A DNA stretch of 64,000 nucleotides from Catonia carolina (lineage: Eukaryota > Arthropoda > Insecta > Hemiptera > Achilidae). The stretch lies in the NCBI GenBank assembly GCA_035578175.1, contig JAQMRL010000022.1, positions 124,001 through 188,000 on the forward strand, in the 5' to 3' direction. Positions 22,650 to 34,148 of the stretch are shown in pieces. Positions within the stretch are counted from its first letter, which is position 1. The number at the start of each line of letters is the position of its first letter. Position numbers and translations under genes: made by a program. Below the pieces are notes generated by a model that made no database searches, was not told the DNA's origin, and was given only the letters and a program-made list of their open reading frames with translations.

Positions 22650-24100
22650 CTTAATAATAAAACCAATGATTTACCTGTCCACAACCACTTGCTACCACCC
22701 GTTCGCGAATGCACTATTAACGTAATTCAGAAGTAGTTCCATAACGAGATTATTTCAAAACGGCCTGACTATACTAATTCCATTCACAGTCAAGTACTAA
22801 CTGACTGACTACAAAAGCGGTAACTTTTTTTATACCTGCTGTCTAATAGTTTCTCATACAATCGAGACCTATTTATTAATTTCTCCTTTTGACGGGAATG
22901 TGGTAGAAGGAATAAAAATTTAAAAACGTTTCAACTAGTTCAGTTTACGAGATTCCCTGTTCAAAACATTTCATGCATCGCATTCCATTGTCCGTGTTCA
23001 ATACACAATTTCTTACAATAAACTATATTCTTTAAACTTTTTCTAGAATATTTGTGTTGTAGTTTTATAATAGTATGTAACTTAATTGCAAGACCTAGAA
23101 CTCGTATCCGAACTAGAAATATAGTTTGTACAATCATTAATAATTAATTATTAGTTTAAGTTTCATATAGTTTGTACAATTATAGTTTGTTTGTTTGAAC
23201 AATCCAATGATCGATATAGAATTAGAAATGATCAGTAATAAGCGCAACAAAGGCGTATTTCTTGTATTTCTATCAATTTCTGTTAATCGCTTGTTTGACC
23301 GTGCTTCCAAGAACTCCTTTCAAACACATTTCATCACCGGCCATCTTTTATCCTTTGTACGAGTACACTTAATTTTTTATAATATATTTCTTCACAAGAT
23401 GGATGCTAAATTTGATACGGTCATAATATCATAATCTCAGAATAATCATTGAATTTGGAATTAATTAAATAAAACCGCCAAAGGTATGCTTCATGAATAT
23501 TATTTGTGAAATATGAATGATTTTTATACTTCGTAGAAAAAATGAATATAAAATAATTATCGCTTTTATACAACCTGGTGTAGTACGCTATAAATTACAT
23601 AATTATTTGTTGACTTAATTAAATTTTAGGTCCTTTCCTCTCATTTTTAATAATAGTTTGTCGCAGTGGTCAAGATTCAAATTCGTGTCTTCACACGTTT
23701 CTTCAATTGTCAACATGTAGTTCGTATATTAAATTATAAACTTTAAAATTTGTTTTATTTGTTAACTGAAACAAAACCTTATAACCACAAAATTAATAAT
23801 CGTGGTAAAACGTTTCGTTATGTGTAAATTCAATAAACGTAATGTTTTTATTAAATCCAAGTACAATCATAGTAATAGAAATCCGGAGATAATATTATCC
23901 TATATACAAAATACATCAATAGTCTTCGTTAATGTTTTTTTAATTTTTTTAGTCTGATTAAGAATATATTTTACATTTTAAAATCGTAGTTTTTATTTTA
24001 AAACATGTTTTATATGTACAAATTATCTTAAAAAATAGAAACCAGTTCAAATTATCTCAAGTTTCGATTTAACGGAACTATGTATTTTCCAGTGAATTGG
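22650..24100. other. intron sequence, no recognisable feature
   Basis: AT-rich. A short direct repeat of 'atatagtttgtacaat' occurs near 23118 and 23166. The open frame at 23195-23434 has no recognisable motif. Confidence 0.45.
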
Positions 24101-24479
24101 GTTGTTGTTGTTTACGTCTACAGCCGAAAGGCTGGTTTGAACCTCTAGAGGTTTTACTAAGTAAAACGAGAAGTAAGGTGGTTTACAGGTGTCTTCCACA
24201 CTTGAGTTGAAAGCGTTCCTCCGTAAAGCACCTACTTTTCACCCTACAAATGACACCTTTACTTCAGTCACCACAGGATCTGACTGTATAATGAAATTCA
24301 TTACTTTCAGAGGAGATAACTCTGACTAGTGTCTTTTATACCTCTGCCTCTTCTACTCTTAAATCGCTCAGTCATATGATTGTATGACCATATGAAAAGA
24401 AACAGAACTATTTTTCGTAACCCTGGAATTAGCAGATCGAGTTCAAATAATTTAAGACTCCACCTGCCTGCTATGGGCC
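24101..24479 (-). repeat. SINE-like repeat, family C
   Basis: It begins 'gttgttgttgtttacgtcta' and 'cagccgaaaggctggtttga' and ends 'ccacctgcctgctatgggcc'. Moderately diverged, with no clear duplication at the ends. Confidence 0.8.
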
Positions 24480-24499
24480 TGTTGCAGTTAATACCGTAA

Positions 24500-25215
24500 C
24501 CCAAAACTTTTTTTAAATTCAAGGCAGATTTTATATATATGTACAATGAGTCGCTCATGATTGAGTACAATTAATTGAAAATAAAGTGCGATTTTTGTAA
24601 AGGTATTTAATTTGACAATCTTATTAAGAATGGATTTGATTTATCTTTGTGAATTTTATGTTTAATAAAAATTTAAAGATTTTTAATTTGATACTAATTC
24701 AAATAAAATATAGTCTGTTGTTTTAATTGATTTGTTATTGCTCCTAGAAAAATTGTAGCGTTAAAATATATCTAGTTAATAAAATATCAACACTATTCAA
24801 TTGTTATAAATAAATTAAGTTCATATGTTTATTTATTTATTCAGAGTGTGCAAATATATTTACTGTACCGCTTAAAGTACGGGTGAATGACAGGTTTATT
24901 TGATTTTGTATTTATATATTTAAAATTGTTACTGCTGCATTACAGTCAATTCGATTTCTTCTCTTAACTGCAGTGTTTCAAATAACCATTTGATTTTTAA
25001 TAATATGCAAATTCGTGGCAATTAAGTATTTTAAATTGAATTAATTATTTTTGAAAATGGTCTCGATAAAATAAATATCCAGCTTAAAAATCTCTCGGTT
25101 ACATTAATAAAATTTCATCATATTTTTACTTATTTACTTTTTTAGTTTTCAAATTTTAAAGTTTAACAACTTGGTCATTAGTGACTACTGTGGATTATAG
25201 TTCGGTGAGTTTTAA
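24500..25215. other. intron sequence, no recognisable feature
   Basis: AT-rich throughout; no motif on either strand. Confidence 0.45.
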
Positions 25216-25217
25216 TT

Positions 25218-25305
25218 CAATTAAATTACTAAACCCTGCCCGGGAATAGAACCCGGAACCTTTCGCTTTGCAGTCTAGCACACTGAGCCACGAGACCGGC
25301 TATAT
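25218..25305 (-). repeat. tRNA-like fragment (SINE head)
   Basis: On the minus strand, GCCGGTCTCGTGGCTCAGTG is A-box-like and GGTTCCGGGTTCTATTCCCG contains a B-box-like element. Arms do not form a complete cloverleaf by eye and no discriminator or terminator is convincing. It is most likely a SINE head. Confidence 0.5.
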
Positions 25306-25400
25306 TAATTTATGTGTTTAAGTAGAATTAATTATAGTTTTAACTACTTCTAGAAAATTAAATTTAAAAATGTACATACAAAATCTAGATTATAAATTAA

Positions 25401-25562
25401 ATGGCCGCCTCCGTAGGCCAGTGTTTAAAGCGCTGGACTAAGCTACACTGTAAAGTGGAAGGCCCTGAGTTTGATCTCAGATCTTGAAATTATTACTCGA
25501 TGAAACTTAACTATTCCGGGTCGTAACTTGTAGTATTCGCTAGTAACCGAAGTAGTTTAATC
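25401..25562 (+). repeat. tRNA-like SINE, family D
   Basis: Head GGCCGCCTCCGTAGGCCAGT, B-box-like GAGTTTGATCTC, body 'gaaattattactcgatgaaa' and 3' end 'attcgctagtaaccgaagta'. It follows family D closely. Confidence 0.75.
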
Positions 25563-25574
25563 GACTTAATATTT

Positions 25575-25655
25575 TACTTTCTCCTTGCCCTATATAGAGA
25601 AGGAAAAAGTATTGTTTTTAAATCGATTTTTTGAAATGGGGTCTTCATATAACTT
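25575..25655 (+). mobile_element. family H 5' end fragment
   Basis: 'tttactttctccttgcccta' and 'gaaggaaaaagtattgtttt' match the first 80 bp of family H; the rest is absent or diverged. Confidence 0.6.
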
Positions 25656-25789
25656 TTTTAATTAGAAAATCCGCTAAATTTTATTCACTTGCCTGTAAAT
25701 CCATGAGGAGACTAAAACGACGCTGGAATAGAAATTTGTCAGTCCCTAAATCATATATAATTCTAATTTTAATTACGTAAAAATTAGTA

Positions 25790-26205
25790 AATGACACAAA
25801 ATGAAAATCAACTTGTGTAGAAAAAAGTGCTTAAAATAAAAGTTGTAGGTGTTTTAATTTTCTACAACTTTAATTGTACATATACACTTTTGCCGTGAAA
25901 CGCATATGTGAAGGCCTCAATCTTAAAGTTTTTTTTACGAGAGCACGGCCCCAAGAATTTCAGCTGATAGCTGCTTATTCTATCTTGTACAGCATAAAAA
26001 ATGTAGTAAATGAGACGATTTAAAAAAAATCTTAGGAACCGTTTTTGAGAAAATCGCACGAATAAACTACTAGGTACTTCCGGTAGTTCGATTTTAATGA
26101 AAATGTTCTTGTAGGGTTCTCTACCGGTACCTAAAAAAAGTTCCAAGTTTAAATTTCATGCGATATTCCGTTCTTGAGATATTTTGTTCACCTTGCGCGC
26201 GCGCG

Positions 26206-26244
<39 letters not shown>

Positions 26245-26369
26245 CAATCACTAAATACATATTTTGAGTTCAGGGAGCCTGAAACGTGTATTTCTGGTGA
26301 AAATCGATTTTTAAAAATCGACGTGAAAAAAAATTCTTTCTCATGTATTCATATTGGGTAAGAGAAAGT
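25790..26369 (-). mobile_element. family H element, minus-strand copy lacking its 3' end
   Basis: The 5' end is at 26369 (the reverse of ACTTTCTCTTACCC). A (CA)n tract on the plus strand at 26211-26240, with CG repeats beside it, is the family TG tract. The internal palindrome (about 25838-25872) is present. The 3' terminal hairpin is missing; the copy ends at about 25790 after 'aaaatgaaaatcaact'. Confidence 0.8.
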
Positions 26370-26554
26370 AAAAATTAGTAAACATTTTGGAATTTGAGGT
26401 TTTTGAGTAATTATTTTATACAGTATTAACTTTTAGAACTCTACATTAACGCTTAATGTAGTTTAACAGATAATTGTTTCGTTACCATTGTTTTATAAAG
26501 ACCATTAGAACTTTAAAAAAAATTAATATAACAGTGTGAAAAGATATAGTAAAC

Positions 26555-26590
26555 AAATTGTTATATATATATATATATATATATATTTTA
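26555..26590. repeat. (AT)n microsatellite
   Basis: An uninterrupted TA dinucleotide run of about 25 bp ending in TTTTAAA, directly before a SINE D fragment. Confidence 0.85.
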
Positions 26591-26665
26591 AATTCATTTA
26601 TTTAACGTCGCATCAACTACAACGGTCATTAGCGACGACGTTGGGGTGTAACAATTATATGATGG
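26590..26665 (-). repeat. SINE family D, 3' part
   Basis: 'tttatttaacgtcgcatcaa' and 'cggtcattagcgacgacgtt' are the reverse of the family D 3' end. Confidence 0.6.
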
Positions 26666-26671
26666 AGGATG

Positions 26672-26779
26672 AAATTATATTTTGTAACGTATGAAAATAT
26701 GCCGTGCCTGAGTGGGATTCGAACCCAGGACCGCATGATGAGAGGCGAGTACGTTACCAACTGCGCCAATGCGGCCGGC
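26672..26779 (-). repeat. tRNA-derived SINE, family B, 5' part
   Basis: The minus-strand head reads GGCCGCATTGGCGCAGTTGG with B box GGGTTCGAATCCC. It is nearly identical to the head at 11925. The body stops after 'tatgaaaatatg', where it joins the family D fragment. Confidence 0.75.
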
Positions 26780-26799
26780 ATTTTATATTTATATAAAAT

Positions 26800-27290
26800 A
26801 TATTTATATATATTTTATATTTTGTTTTTTTTTTGTTACTATATATCTGTATTTTTAAAAATATAAAAATAATTTTCCAACTTACCTTTATTCTGTGATT
26901 TACTTATACGATGCTGTTATTTTGATCTTTACTCGGTGAATTTTTTCTAGTGTACAGATCATTATATTTTCACAAATGACCATCCGATGGATAAAATACG
27001 TACAATATAGAAAATGCTGAATAAACGAAAGATAGTTGCAATTCTTACTACTGTTTGCATTGAACGTGCGATTTGAAAAGGAAATGTAACATAGAAGTTA
27101 AAAAATAAAAAATAAACAAGGAGATTTACACAAGAAATATTTAATTGGAGACATACTTTTTTGCAGTATATTTTACTTGTTCGTGTTTCTTTGTTTAATA
27201 TATTGTGAAGAAAATTATTGTCGAACAATAATTAATACCCGGATGTAACAGATAGATTCTTGGTCTTCGGAAGTATTTTTATAGATAAGT
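26800..27290. other. intron sequence, no recognisable feature
   Basis: AT-rich. An 88-codon open frame on the minus strand (26962-27228) is hydrophobic and shows no motif. Confidence 0.45.
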
Positions 27291-27296
27291 TTTTTT

Positions 27297-27618
27297 GTAA
27301 TTCCTAATATTTGTACGTTGCAATCTGTTCAATTTAAGAACATTAAGCAACTCTATACGCTATTAGATGAGAATGATGTGTACGACGTGTAAATGAGGTG
27401 TATTATTGTGCAGACTCAGACCGACGGTTCCTGAGAGAGTATAGTTAATTGAATCCCAACCATCAAAGTACACCGGTAATCACTGTCTAGTATTCAAATC
27501 CGTATAAAATTATCTAGCTTTACTAGAATTTGAACTAGGAACCTTCGTCTCCGAAAATCAGCTGTTAAACTGCTGATTCGCGGCAACGACTTCACCACTA
27601 GACCAACCCGTTGGGTTT
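27297..27618 (-). repeat. SINE family A
   Basis: Full-length match from 'cctaatatttgtacgttgca' to 'cactagaccaacccgttggg'. Diverged about as much as the copy at 18163, with no clear duplication at the ends. Confidence 0.8.
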
Positions 27619-28062
27619 TTTGGATAATTAGTTTAGTTTTTTTTTGTCCATCAGTCGTCTTACAGCCAAAGCTACTAATCTGATTGGGATAAAACTTTAA
27701 ACCTGTGACTTTTAGATTTAGCCGCGTAGCCCAAAATTAATAATCCTTTAGACTCATGAAATATACAAAATATCAAATTTTTCAAAAAGTTGTATATTTT
27801 ATTAAATTTACAGGGCTCATAAAGAAAGCATAAGTGGTATTGTATTTAAAAAAATTTTAGGGTTTTTTTTAAAATCGATTTTTTACTAAATAAAACCCCT
27901 GAAGTGGATTTTACACGTAACAGTCATCTCCTCCTTTCTCATTCCCTTCTTGCCTCATTTTCTTATCATCCTTTTTTTCTCCCTCCTTTTCTTCTTCATC
28001 TTATCCTTCTCTATATTCCCTTCATTCAACGACTATTCCTCCTCCTCCTCCTCCTCTTGCTG

Positions 28063-28232
28063 GCTGGACCTTTGGTATAGTGGCGCAAATAGCTTCTGCG
28101 CCAGGGATTCCGGATTTGGTTCGATTCCAGCTCATATTTCGCAGTTTTTTATCATTCATTTTCATCTCACTTTTCGTCATCTGCATTAGCTATAATGTGT
28201 AAAAAGGCCGAACGTTAAACCAATAACAATCT
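28063..28232 (+). repeat. tRNA-like SINE, family B/E
   Basis: Head GGACCTTTGGTATAGTGGCG with A-box-like TTTGGTATAGTGG. GGTTCGATTCC at 28117 is a B box. The body is 'catctgcattagctataatg' and 'gccgaacgttaaaccaataa'. Preceded by a 120-bp pyrimidine-rich tract. Confidence 0.75.
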
Positions 28233-28340
28233 CCTACTCCTCCTTGTTCTTCATTACCTTCTCGATGTTTTTTTTTCTCTTATTTTGCTTCAAAGCTATC
28301 AAAGCGAGAGGAGAGTAGATTGCAAGCATCTGAAATGAAT

Positions 28341-28618
28341 TTCTTCGACATACGAATCGGTGTAGTAGAAAAGATCATTACAGGAATACCGAGATAAGGA
28401 AAGAACTCAACATCTTCTCTTTAAACGACAGAGTATCTCAGAACAGAATGCAGTGGTTTGAGGGTTGTGAGCAGAATGAGGGAAAATGGGATACCTAAGC
28501 GAACACTAGGCTATAAACCGGAGGGAAAGAAAGAACGAGGACGTCCAAGAAATAGAGGTTCGTAACAGGCAGAGATGCCTAATCCTTGAAAGGCAGAAGA
28601 AGAAAATGAAGAGATTAA
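28341..28618 (+). pseudogene. non-LTR retrotransposon C-terminal remnant
   Basis: Plus-strand frames read NIFSLNDRVSQNRMQWFE, then RMRENGIPKRTLGYKPEGKK and ERGRPRNRGS. This is the familiar 'L-N-x-R-x-x-x-R-x-x-W ... R-IPK-x-L-x-YKP-GxxxxGRPR' end of LINE ORF2 proteins. It ends with GAAGAAGAAA-type repeats (28597 on), a typical simple-repeat 3' tail. Stops and frameshifts interrupt it. Confidence 0.82.
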
Positions 28619-29639
28619 CTTTTTCAGTAAATAATTGTGTTAAGTTGAAAGGAAGTCTGGTTGTTATTTATTATGCCCAGATCCCGAAAGTACTTTGGCT
28701 AGGTGTTACAGTATTGTTCTGGTTTGCCGTGGAATTTGTTTTTGAAATTATATAAAATAAGTTAGTTAATCAGATAATGATAATTGGTATGGGATGAAGT
28801 TAATTAAAAATATGGTATAAATTTTGAACATAATGGTTGTAAAAAGTTACTTACAGTTAGCTTATATTCATAAAATATATTCACATTTTAAGTTGTTCAC
28901 AGAAGAAGTACAGTTGTAGTAATAATATAATTTAAAAAAGGGGGTGAATGAGTGAATGCCTTTATCAACGGGTTGTTCCATGAATAGTGAATAAGGGGTA
29001 GCCAGAAGAGTAGAAGGGTAGGTCTGGTGGGGGCTGTTTCATTGTCTCAGGATAAATTCTCTTTCCATTTTTAATGAGTAATGTCGCTCTAGGGCGTAGT
29101 TACATGGAGTCATATTTGGGTTTGGCGACTCAACGAAGAACTTAATACTATATGTATATACAAAACTGTGACTATAAATGACTGGGAAACTCTCTAACTA
29201 TATACAGCATTATTCTCCGATGTTATATCCTTTAATACAATCGACTACATGACCTTAAATTTTTTTTAATTTAAATTTTTTATTTTCTTACTCGCTTGGT
29301 TTCGGTGTAATTATTTATAACTTACTTATTTATTCTCTAAGTTTCTCAGGTCGCAAATGAAGTAGTGCTTTAATATAGTACGTATTTATCAAACACAGGG
29401 TGCTTGAAAATATTCTGAAATTCCGCTGATATTAACAGTTCTAATAAAATCACTTAACTTTTCAATTCTTACCAGTATGTATTCTAACAAAATCTTGTAG
29501 AACTGATTAAAACGCATTAATACAATTTGGTAGTTATTTACGATTAATCATCTTACGTTTTCAGTTTGTTCAATTCCAATCATACCAAATTTTAGACATT
29601 AATATTTTGACAACTATTCCATTCATCCATCGGCGCTAC

Positions 29640-29990
29640 AGTTCTGGGTGAACCTTGGCCTCCTCAACTATAAGCCTCTACTTTCCCCAATCTCTTGTCC
29701 TCTTCTCCCAACAATCACTCCCTTTACTTTCAAGTTTGCCAACACATCAGTCACCATCTTTCCTGGTTTCAGCATAGTCCGTCCATTTCATGTTCTCGTA
29801 ATCAAGTCATTCGGTTTAATTGCAATCCGTTTTCATCATCATCATAATCATCTGTCAAGGATTAGGCTCTATGGCTTGTTCTGGCATGCATGTCTTTTTA
29901 GGTTTTCCCAAGCCTCGCTTCCCTCTAGGTTTATATTTCCATGCTCGCAGAGGAAATCTGTGAGCTGGCATGCGAAGCAAATGGTTGAAC
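29640..29990 (-). pseudogene. non-LTR retrotransposon C-terminal and 3' end remnant
   Basis: The minus-strand frame reads RAWKYKPRGKRGLGKPKKT followed by EQAIEPNP and a stop. After the stop comes a GATGATGATG repeat (about 29836-29850 on the plus strand). KYKPRGKR-xxG-x-P-x-K-x-W is the usual end of LINE ORF2, and the GAT repeat is the 3' tail. The plus-strand open frame over the same bases is a shadow. Confidence 0.72.
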
Positions 29991-30128
29991 TAGTTTCTTT
30001 TATATATTCTTAACATTTCCATCAGTGACTAAAGATTCAACTCGGTGCGGATAGCATCGTTGCGCATTCTATCTAACCGGGTACAATCTTTGACTCCACG
30101 CAAAAATTTCATTTCAACCGAAATTTCC

Positions 30129-30292
30129 CCGAAAATCGGCTGTTAAACAGCCGATTTTCGGGTTCCTGGTTCAAATCCTAGTAAAGGTAGTTACTGTTAT
30201 ACAGATTTGAATGCTAGATAGTGGTTACCGGTGTACTTTGATGGTTGGGGTTCAATTAACCATACTCTCTCAGGAATGGTCAACCTTAGTCA
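30129..30292 (+). repeat. SINE family A, partial, with a 33-bp near-perfect palindrome
   Basis: Plus-strand copy starting inside the head at the hairpin CCGAAAATCGGCTGTT-A-AACAGCCGATTTTCGG (30129-30161), followed by B box GGTTCAAATCC and the body to 'ggaatggtcaacc'. The A-box end and the A tail are missing. Confidence 0.75.
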
Positions 30293-30299
30293 ATAAATA

Positions 30300-31865
30300 A
30301 ACAACCAAAATAGTCAATAAATAAATAAGGAAAAAAATGTCTTATTTAACCTTTGAAAAGTATTTAGTTATAAATATAATTAGTACTCGGCGTACTGTAC
30401 ATCAATTTCTGTTTTAATTACTATACCGATTAAAAGTAGGCTACTTTACCTTCAGTTGGTTTTCCCTGAGTGTTTAAAGATTACATTAGAGATAAGTTAA
30501 TAATTTCCTTCACAAACGGGACCAATTTGGTGTCAGGAGAAAAGATTTTCTTATTTTTCTCTTTCTTATCTTAATTCACTTGTACATTATTTCGTTGTTC
30601 CGGTTTTTTTATTAATATTTTATGAAAGCTAGGGAAATGTCATTTCTTTTAGTTTTTTGTCGCTGGTTTTGGTGGAGTAATTTTTAAAATTGTCTAATTT
30701 AGTTAGTTGTTCGAGTATCATTCCTTTTTCTCCCCTTCTTTGTATGTATACACACTTTTTTAGCCAAGACAATTTGCATAAGGTTTGTAATGAAGAAGAT
30801 ACTTAAAGCCCGAAATAGGGGAAGGAAGGCTGGAAAATGTTATAAATATATCTGCAGTTTTTTTCCTTATCCTTTCCAGATGATGGGATCACGTTATGGT
30901 CCCTCAGAGATGAGTTTTCCTCCACCTCCGACTTGAAATTAACTTTTATCTACAACCAACTGGCTGACCCGTCATAAAATCCGTGTTTCCACATAAATTT
31001 CTCATAAAAACTGGACTTAATTTATACTCTGTTTTCAACTCTTACTATTAAAATAACGTGTATTTACATAACATGATATGTTTTGTGTATGAGATTTGAT
31101 TTTTCTTGCATTAATGTTTTCTTAGTATTGCATCCAATTATAAATTAAAATTTCAGTGGAATTGTATTGCCAGTAATTCTTAGGAATAGAATAAACTATT
31201 TATTTAGAATAGCGTTACGTTTCCTTAAATATTTATTTTTCCAGTAATATTTTTTTTTAATACCTATAATAAGTGCTATGGTTTTTCCTTGTACATTTCT
31301 TGAGATTTTTTTAATAATTTACTTCATGAAAAAATTCATGTGTGGCCTAATTTTTTTATGAATTAACTTTAGGAAAAGGTCCCGATTGTTATTATCTATT
31401 CATATAGTAAAGTTAATTGAAATTTACGGAAAATCCTGTGCTTGATGTCAAGCACCAAGCGATTTTATTATGCTTTTAAAAATTTAGTATTTGACTCTTT
31501 TTACTTCATTTGAGATAAAAACTTACAATTATTTCATATTTAAATACATCCTGTAGTTATAATGTCAACAGTGTTATCAGATTATCGTGTCACTCGTCTA
31601 AGGAAGTAGTTCAACCGCATCCGCTCAAGACAGTTCACAAAATGTCTATTCCATTGCCTTTTCAGTCTCCTCGGTGGGTTGTTTGACAGGTGAGGAGTGG
31701 GTCATAATTATTTTATGTGACTGTAGTTTGCTGTTAAAACATGTGTTTCGTTTCATTATTGATTTGATTACCGTTTCAATACCTTCGTGTTTGGGTAATG
31801 TTTTCTACTGACGTAGGTTATGTCTGGCAGCTTATGATAATAGTTAAGTTTTATTCTAGAATGTC
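30300..31865. other. intron sequence, no recognisable feature
   Basis: AT-rich; no exon, transposase fragment or family repeat recognised. Confidence 0.45.
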
Positions 31866-31869
31866 TAAG

Positions 31870-32274
31870 TATTGCTTGAGTCCCAGCTTCGTGTAGTTGG
31901 AAGGAATGCATTGCGTTGTTATAGTAGTGGGAGAATGTATGACTGTTAGTAGTGTTTCACAGCTGATGCATTTGTTGTGGTAGCGTGTACTAACTAGACT
32001 AAAAAAATATTCTTATCATCCGGCGCATTAATTCAACGAATACCTACCGGGTTATTAACTTGGTCGGGTTCATAATATTTAACTTACCAATTCATATCAA
32101 AATATGAAAATAAATAAATGTAATAAATACAAACAAATAGATAAATACGGAAAGTTTGAAAACGAATGTTTTTATCAGAGTAATACAACAATCGTTCTCC
32201 CAGCATGCGTCATTCATTCAATGTACCTCACCCGTACCCTTCACTTCGCAAATACATGGAGCTTGGAACCGCAC
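31870..32274 (-). mobile_element. MITE of about 405 bp, copy 2 of an inverted pair
   Basis: The reverse complement of 12105-12510 with scattered mismatches. Ends TTGAGTCCCAGCTTCGTG and CATGGAGCTTGGAACCG are imperfect inverted repeats of each other. The open frame at 32104-32325 falls inside it and is not a gene. Confidence 0.75.
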
Positions 32275-32329
32275 AGTACGTTCAATGTCAGATTTTTAAC
32301 TGAGCTGTTGATCACTGAACCGTAGGTCC

Positions 32330-33250
32330 GAATGAAATGAAAAAGTAATTGGAAGAGGAAATTTACGATAAAAAATACTGTAGATGTTTTATTTGTGCTT
32401 TTAGATATTAATTTTTAAGGTGTATGGATTCCATGACGGGTTTTTTTTTAGTGTCAGTCTTATTATTTGACTGTAGTTTTTTGTGGAATTAGGGTATTGT
32501 TTAGATTTACTGGTGAGGACACCACCATGGTTTGTCGCCTGAGAGTAAATGTGATGTTTTTTGAATTTTCTGCATTTACTCTAATTTTAAAGCAGTAGAC
32601 TTAATTAAAAAATTATAATTTGATTATTTACTTAAACGACCCCTGATAGATTACGTGCATAAACGTTAAAAAAACCAGCAATTTTAAATCAGGACTTTTC
32701 TGTACCACAATGTTTTTCTTATAACGTTTTTTTAATGTAATTAACATTTCATGAGTGGTATTTAATGCGGTGGAAAATTAAATTAGACCTACAAAGACTT
32801 TCTTATTTGGTCCTCTATGAGAAAAGAAACCTTAATTTTATTACGTAGAACAACATTTCTAAGACTGTTCAATGTTATTTTTGTATCTTTATAGGCTCTA
32901 TCTTTATAAAATTCGATCTCTTAAAAATTAAATGTTTTTTGATACCCTAAAGGAGTTCACTGTGTGTGTTTGATATATTATAATCTAAAGTAGACATTTT
33001 TGTTGCCAAAACAAATTTGTTTAGCCTTATTTTTGAACGTACCCTACTTAATTTCCGTCTGTAAAACTTAGATTTTTATTATTTTGTCAAGTATAAACAT
33101 GTGAAAAACTCACGGAAATCAGAAAACATAATGAAAACTACCATCAAGGGTCATAATGTTTCGTCAATTAATACTGAGAGCCTCTCGCGCCGTTTATGGT
33201 GTTTTATTTTTATTGTTTATTTTTTAATTTGGAATTATATAAAATTTTAC
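32330..33250. other. intron sequence, no recognisable feature
   Basis: AT-rich; nothing recognisable. Confidence 0.45.
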
Positions 33251-33253
33251 TTG

Positions 33254-33628
33254 GCCATAATAGGCAAGTGGAGTGTTAAACTATTTGCACTCGATCTGCT
33301 AGTTACAGGGCTACAAAAAATTGTTCTATTTTGATCACAAGATCAGCCAATTAAATGACTGAATCACTTAAGAACAGAAGAGGTAGATGCGTAAAAGACA
33401 CTAGTCAGGGTTATCTCCTTTAAGAGTAATGAATTTCGCTCTACAGCCAGCCCCTGTGGTGAATGAAGTGAAGGTCTCATTTGCTGGGTGGAAAGTAGAT
33501 GCTTTTCAGAGAGCCTGGCATAGTGATAAGCATACTTTTCAACTCAGTGAAGAAAGCAATGGTAAACCACCTCACTCCTCGATTTACTTAGAGGTTAAAA
33601 CCAGCCTTTAGATAACCTAAACAATAAA
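33254..33628 (+). repeat. SINE-like repeat, family C
   Basis: It runs from 'gccataataggcaagtggag' to 'agataacctaaacaataaag', with one internal deletion near 33590. An open frame of 60 codons is retained by chance. Confidence 0.8.
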
Positions 33629-33859
33629 GGTTCAATTATCATAAGTAAATCATAGTTTTTAATTTAATTTAGAATATTGAAAAGCATCAAGATTATCAGT
33701 GTAAACAAAATAAACATTTTGTCACTAATTTTGAAATTTTTTCTTCATTTTGAAGGTTTGTATCCGTTTCCCGTGATAATGGATTTGTAAAAGTAAAACA
33801 ATTTTTAGTTTCATGTTACGTAATATATCCCATTTTGTAAAGTTTATTAAATTAATTGC

Positions 33860-34021
33860 AAGGTGTAAAGTAGATGCTTTTCATAGGACCCGGCTTGTTG
33901 ATAAGCATACTTTTCCTTTCACTGAGGAAGGCAATTGTAAACCACCTCTCACTCCTCGTTTTACTTAGTAAAGCCTCTTGAGATTCGAACCAACCTTTCG
34001 GCTGATGACCTAAACAACAAC
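33860..34021 (+). repeat. SINE-like repeat, family C, 3' half
   Basis: It matches family C from 'aaggtgtaaagtagatgctt' to 'ggctgatgacctaaacaaca'; the left half is missing. Confidence 0.75.
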
Positions 34022-34148
34022 ATACAATTTTACTGGATGATTCGAAAAATTTATAAAAATCGTTATAAACATCGACAATTTTAAGAAGTAACGAGATCGC
34101 TGCTAAGTGACGGTACTCTTTGCAGTAATTAAAAAAGGGGTTTTATAA

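Noticed and set aside
29648..30013. 121-codon plus-strand open frame
   Set aside because: The minus strand of the same bases encodes the end of a LINE ORF2, so this is a shadow frame.
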